Part shown: positions 6,727 through 9,199 of the stretch, one piece after another
Position numbering within the stretch: the first letter of the stretch is position 1
Layout: each line of letters opens with the position of its first letter
Origin: Bacteroides sp.
GTDB lineage: Bacteria > Bacteroidota > Bacteroidia > Bacteroidales > Bacteroidaceae
Assembly: GCA_021204375.1 (NCBI GenBank)
Contig: JAJPZL010000264.1
Coordinates: 1-9,199, forward strand
Length of the DNA: 9,199 bases
Reading direction: 5' to 3'
Position numbers and translations under genes: made by a program
The notes under the pieces: generated by a model
The model's database searches: none
Told to the model about the DNA's origin: nothing
Seen by the model: the letters and a program-made list of their open reading frames with translations, nothing else

Positions 6727-9199
6727 ATGAAACACTATCTATCCACACTTTTCGTACTTTTAGCTTCATGGGGATATGCTCAGCAGACGGAAACATTGAT
6801 GTTGTCCGGTCACGGCCTTGGAGATACGAAAACCTGGGAATTTTATTGCTCGGATGGGCTAAATAGTAAGAAATGGAGCAAAATAGAGGTTCCTTCGCAG
6901 TGGGAATTGCAGGGATTTGGCGGATATACCTACGGACGCTGGTATATAGTGAAAGGGAACGAACCCAGTAAAGAGACGGGTACTTATCGTTATTCTTTTC
7001 AGGTTTCTTCCGACTGGAAGAATAAACAGGTAAAGATCGTCTTTGAAGGGGTAATGACCGATACTGAAGTAAAGATCAACGGCGAACTTGCCGGAGATAT
7101 TCACCAGGGTGGTTTTTATCGTTTTGAATATGACATTACCGATAAATTGAATTATGGAAAGAAAAATAACCTGGAGGTAGTAGTGTGGAAACACTCTGCC
7201 AACCGTTCAGTGAACGGAGCGGAACGTATGGCTGACTGGTGGACATTCGGAGGGATTTATCGTCCGGTCTATCTGGAAGCCAAACCTCAGGCAAATATTG
7301 AACGGGTAGCGGTTGATGCGGCTGCCGGCGGAGAGTTATCGGCTCAGGTTGTTTTTAACAGAATAGAGGCGGGGTATTCGCTCTCTACTGCCATTTCTTC
7401 ATTGGATGGGAAAGAGTTTTATTCGGCTCAGGTTGTTCCGTTGAATGATGCTGACAGCCAGTGGGTAACTACTCACTGGAAGGGTGTTAAAACCTGGAAT
7501 CCGGAAGATCCGAATCTGTATGTAATGACACTGGATCTTCTGAATGAAAAGGGGGAGAAAATACATACGATACAGGAACGGATCGGTTTCCGCACCATTG
7601 AATTCCGTCCGAGGGATGGTATCTATATGAATGGTACCAAATTAGTGATGAAGGGAATTAACCGGCACTCTTTCCATCCGGACGGTGGACGCACTACCAA
7701 CCGGGAGATCAGCCTGCAGGATGCTTTACTGATCAAGGAGATGAATATGAATGCCGTACGTTTCCACTATCCGCCGGATAAGCACTTTATAGAGATGTGT
7801 GACTCTCTGGGAATATTGGTTGTGAACGAACTGGCAGGCTGGCAGACCGGATATGATACCGGAGTGGGTACTAAACTGTTGCATGAAATGATGGTACGGG
7901 ATGTTAATCACCCTTCTATTGTCTTGTGGAGCAACGGAAATGAGGGTGGGTTTAATTACGATCTGGATCCGCTTTTCAGAGAGTATGATCCTCAGAAACG
8001 TCATGTTATCCATGCCTGGGCGGATTTTGATGATCTGGATACTCACCACTATCCGACCTTCCTGACAGGAGTGGCCCGTTTTGTGAATGGTTATAAGGTA
8101 TTTATGCCTACTGAGTTTATGCACGGTATGTATGACCAGGGGCATGGTGCCGGTCTGGAAGATTTCTGGGATAATTATACGGCTCATCCGCTTTTCGCCG
8201 GTGGTTTTATGTGGGATTTTAGTGATAATGCTGTGCGGCGCACGGATAAAGGGGGAATTCTGGATACAGAGGCATTTAATGCGCCCGATGGTATAGTAGG
8301 ACCTTACCGGGAGAAAGAGGGGAGTTATTATACGGTACGGGAGGTATGGGCTCCTATTCAGTTCCGTAAATTATTTATTACGCCTTCTTTTAACGGTGAG
8401 TTCTTTGTATCCAATACTTATCTGTTTACCAACCTGCGTGATTGCAGGATGGTGTACCGGTTGTTGTCGACTCCTTCTCCGCTCCGGGGAGGTGAAGCTG
8501 GAATAGTGGCTTCCGGGGAGGTGAAATTGCCGGCTATTGATCCGGGTGAGACCGGAAAGGCCCGTATGGATCTTCCGGCAGGATTCTTTGACAGTGATGT
8601 ACTGGAGGTAGAGGCTTTTGATAAGTTCGGGAAATCTATCTGTACCTGGAGCTGGCCGGTGAAATATGCGGATGAATATTTTGCAGAACAGGTAAAAGGG
8701 ACAGAGAGTTCCGGAAGGGCGGTTGCTATGGATCTGGACAAGGAAGTAGTGCTCAGAACACCTGCTCTTTCGGTGACTTTCAATAAAGAGAATGGAATGA
8801 TAGGTACGATTAAAAAAGGGGAGACTATTATTCCTTTTACAGACGGGCCTGTACCGGTGGGAATGAAAGTGAAATTCCAGGAGTATCGCATTGAAGAGCT
8901 GGAGGGAGATGCTTTTTTTATTGCCAAATATCTGGGGGGTATTGATTCGATCGTATGGAAACTTACCGGTAACGGACTTCTCTATATGGATGCTGTGATG
9001 TTGAACAGAGCTACCGGAGGAGGTGGTTTTGATGATGCTTTTACGGATGCTAATATCCTGAATTTTGGTATTACTTTCTCCTATCCGGAAGAGGATGTAG
9101 CGGGAATGCGCTGGATGGGGCGTGGACCTTACCGGGTCTGGAAGAATCGTATAAAAGGGACTAATTATAATATCTGGGAAAAAGAGTATAATAATACCA
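6727..9199 (+). CDS. Secreted GH2 beta-galactosidase-like glycoside hydrolase (partial)
   Basis: 824 codons are visible and the frame is still open at the right edge. A signal peptide (MKHYLSTLFVLLASWGYA, then QQTE) indicates export. Domain order is a jelly-roll sugar-binding domain (about 22-185, with VPSQWELQGFG at 55-65 and FGGIYRPV at 174-181), an Ig-like sandwich (about 190-295), a GH2 TIM barrel (about 298-560, with KGINRHSFHP at 309-318 and NAVRFHYPP at 342-350), then a LacZ small-chain-like C-terminal part (from about 670). Catalytic residues of this retaining family are visible: acid/base E406 in WSNGNEGG and nucleophile E463 in PTEFMHG. It would hydrolyse beta-galactosides or a related sugar linkage in the periplasm or outside; GH2 also includes glucuronidases and mannosidases, so the substrate is uncertain. 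The start is ATG at 6727, with a -7 box about 40 bases upstream. No SusC/SusD pair is present in the window. About 70-120 residues are probably missing. Confidence 0.9.
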   Translation, partial: MKHYLSTLFVLLASWGYAQQTETLMLSGHGLGDTKTWEFYCSDGLNSKKWSKIEVPSQWELQGFGGYTYGRWYIVKGNEPSKETGTYRYSFQVSSDWKNKQVKIVFEGVMTDTEVKINGELAGDIHQGGFYRFEYDITDKLNYGKKNNLEVVVWKHSANRSVNGAERMADWWTFGGIYRPVYLEAKPQANIERVAVDAAAGGELSAQVVFNRIEAGYSLSTAISSLDGKEFYSAQVVPLNDADSQWVTTHWKGVKTWNPEDPNLYVMTLDLLNEKGEKIHTIQERIGFRTIEFRPRDGIYMNGTKLVMKGINRHSFHPDGGRTTNREISLQDALLIKEMNMNAVRFHYPPDKHFIEMCDSLGILVVNELAGWQTGYDTGVGTKLLHEMMVRDVNHPSIVLWSNGNEGGFNYDLDPLFREYDPQKRHVIHAWADFDDLDTHHYPTFLTGVARFVNGYKVFMPTEFMHGMYDQGHGAGLEDFWDNYTAHPLFAGGFMWDFSDNAVRRTDKGGILDTEAFNAPDGIVGPYREKEGSYYTVREVWAPIQFRKLFITPSFNGEFFVSNTYLFTNLRDCRMVYRLLSTPSPLRGGEAGIVASGEVKLPAIDPGETGKARMDLPAGFFDSDVLEVEAFDKFGKSICTWSWPVKYADEYFAEQVKGTESSGRAVAMDLDKEVVLRTPALSVTFNKENGMIGTIKKGETIIPFTDGPVPVGMKVKFQEYRIEELEGDAFFIAKYLGGIDSIVWKLTGNGLLYMDAVMLNRATGGGGFDDAFTDANILNFGITFSYPEEDVAGMRWMGRGPYRVWKNRIKGTNYNIWEKEYNNT

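Noticed and set aside
6603..6866. 87-codon rightward frame in the intergenic region
   Set aside because: It runs out of phase through the GH2 signal peptide, which is well supported from 6727, and contains no recognisable domain.
7726..8187. 153-codon leftward frame opposite the GH2 catalytic barrel
   Set aside because: It covers the conserved acid/base and nucleophile region of GH2 and has no independent support.
8418..8927. 169-codon leftward frame opposite the GH2 gene
   Set aside because: Serine/proline-rich composition is that of a shadow of the GH2 codons; the GH2 frame is continuous and has catalytic motifs.

Overview
The window looks like chromosomal DNA of a member of the Bacteroidota, most likely order Bacteroidales. 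The evidence is an outer-membrane barrel of the Bacteroidota 'putative porin' (Porin_10) type, a DUF4421 protein, a secreted LacZ-like GH2 enzyme, promoters matching the Bacteroidota -7 consensus TAnnTTTG, and no Shine-Dalgarno sequences ahead of the start codons. No rRNA, tRNA, CRISPR array, insertion sequence, phage gene or recognisable defence system was seen.

Layout: (a) 1-2454, minus strand: a three-gene run read right to left, consisting of a Gfo/Idh/MocA oxidoreductase, a DUF4421 protein and a guanine-deaminase-like nucleoside deaminase. Each gene carries a coding lesion: a -1 frameshift, an in-frame stop plus the lack of a normal start codon, and a scrambled 3' end. (b) 2455-2590: a short divergent intergenic region with two closely packed, opposed promoters. 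(c) 2591-3502, plus strand: an intact six-helix inner-membrane protein of unknown function. (d) 3517-6412, minus strand: an intact two-gene operon of an outer-membrane porin followed, with an 8-base overlap, by a membrane-anchored solute-binding (MltF N-terminal-like) protein. It converges on gene (c) at a small hairpin. (e) 6413-6726: a 314-base divergent intergenic region rich in short direct and inverted repeats. (f) 6727-9199, plus strand: a secreted GH2 beta-galactosidase-like enzyme running off the right edge.

How they might work together (inference): the GH2 enzyme would act on oligosaccharides in the periplasm or at the cell surface. The porin and binding protein form an outer-membrane/periplasmic pair, but no ABC permease, SusC/SusD pair or regulator is visible, so no pathway can be assigned. 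The most notable signals are the concentration of lesions in one operon beside intact genes, the porin/binding-protein pair without a transglycosylase domain, and the repeat-rich control region upstream of the GH2 gene. I do not see convincing evidence of a wholly new biological system.
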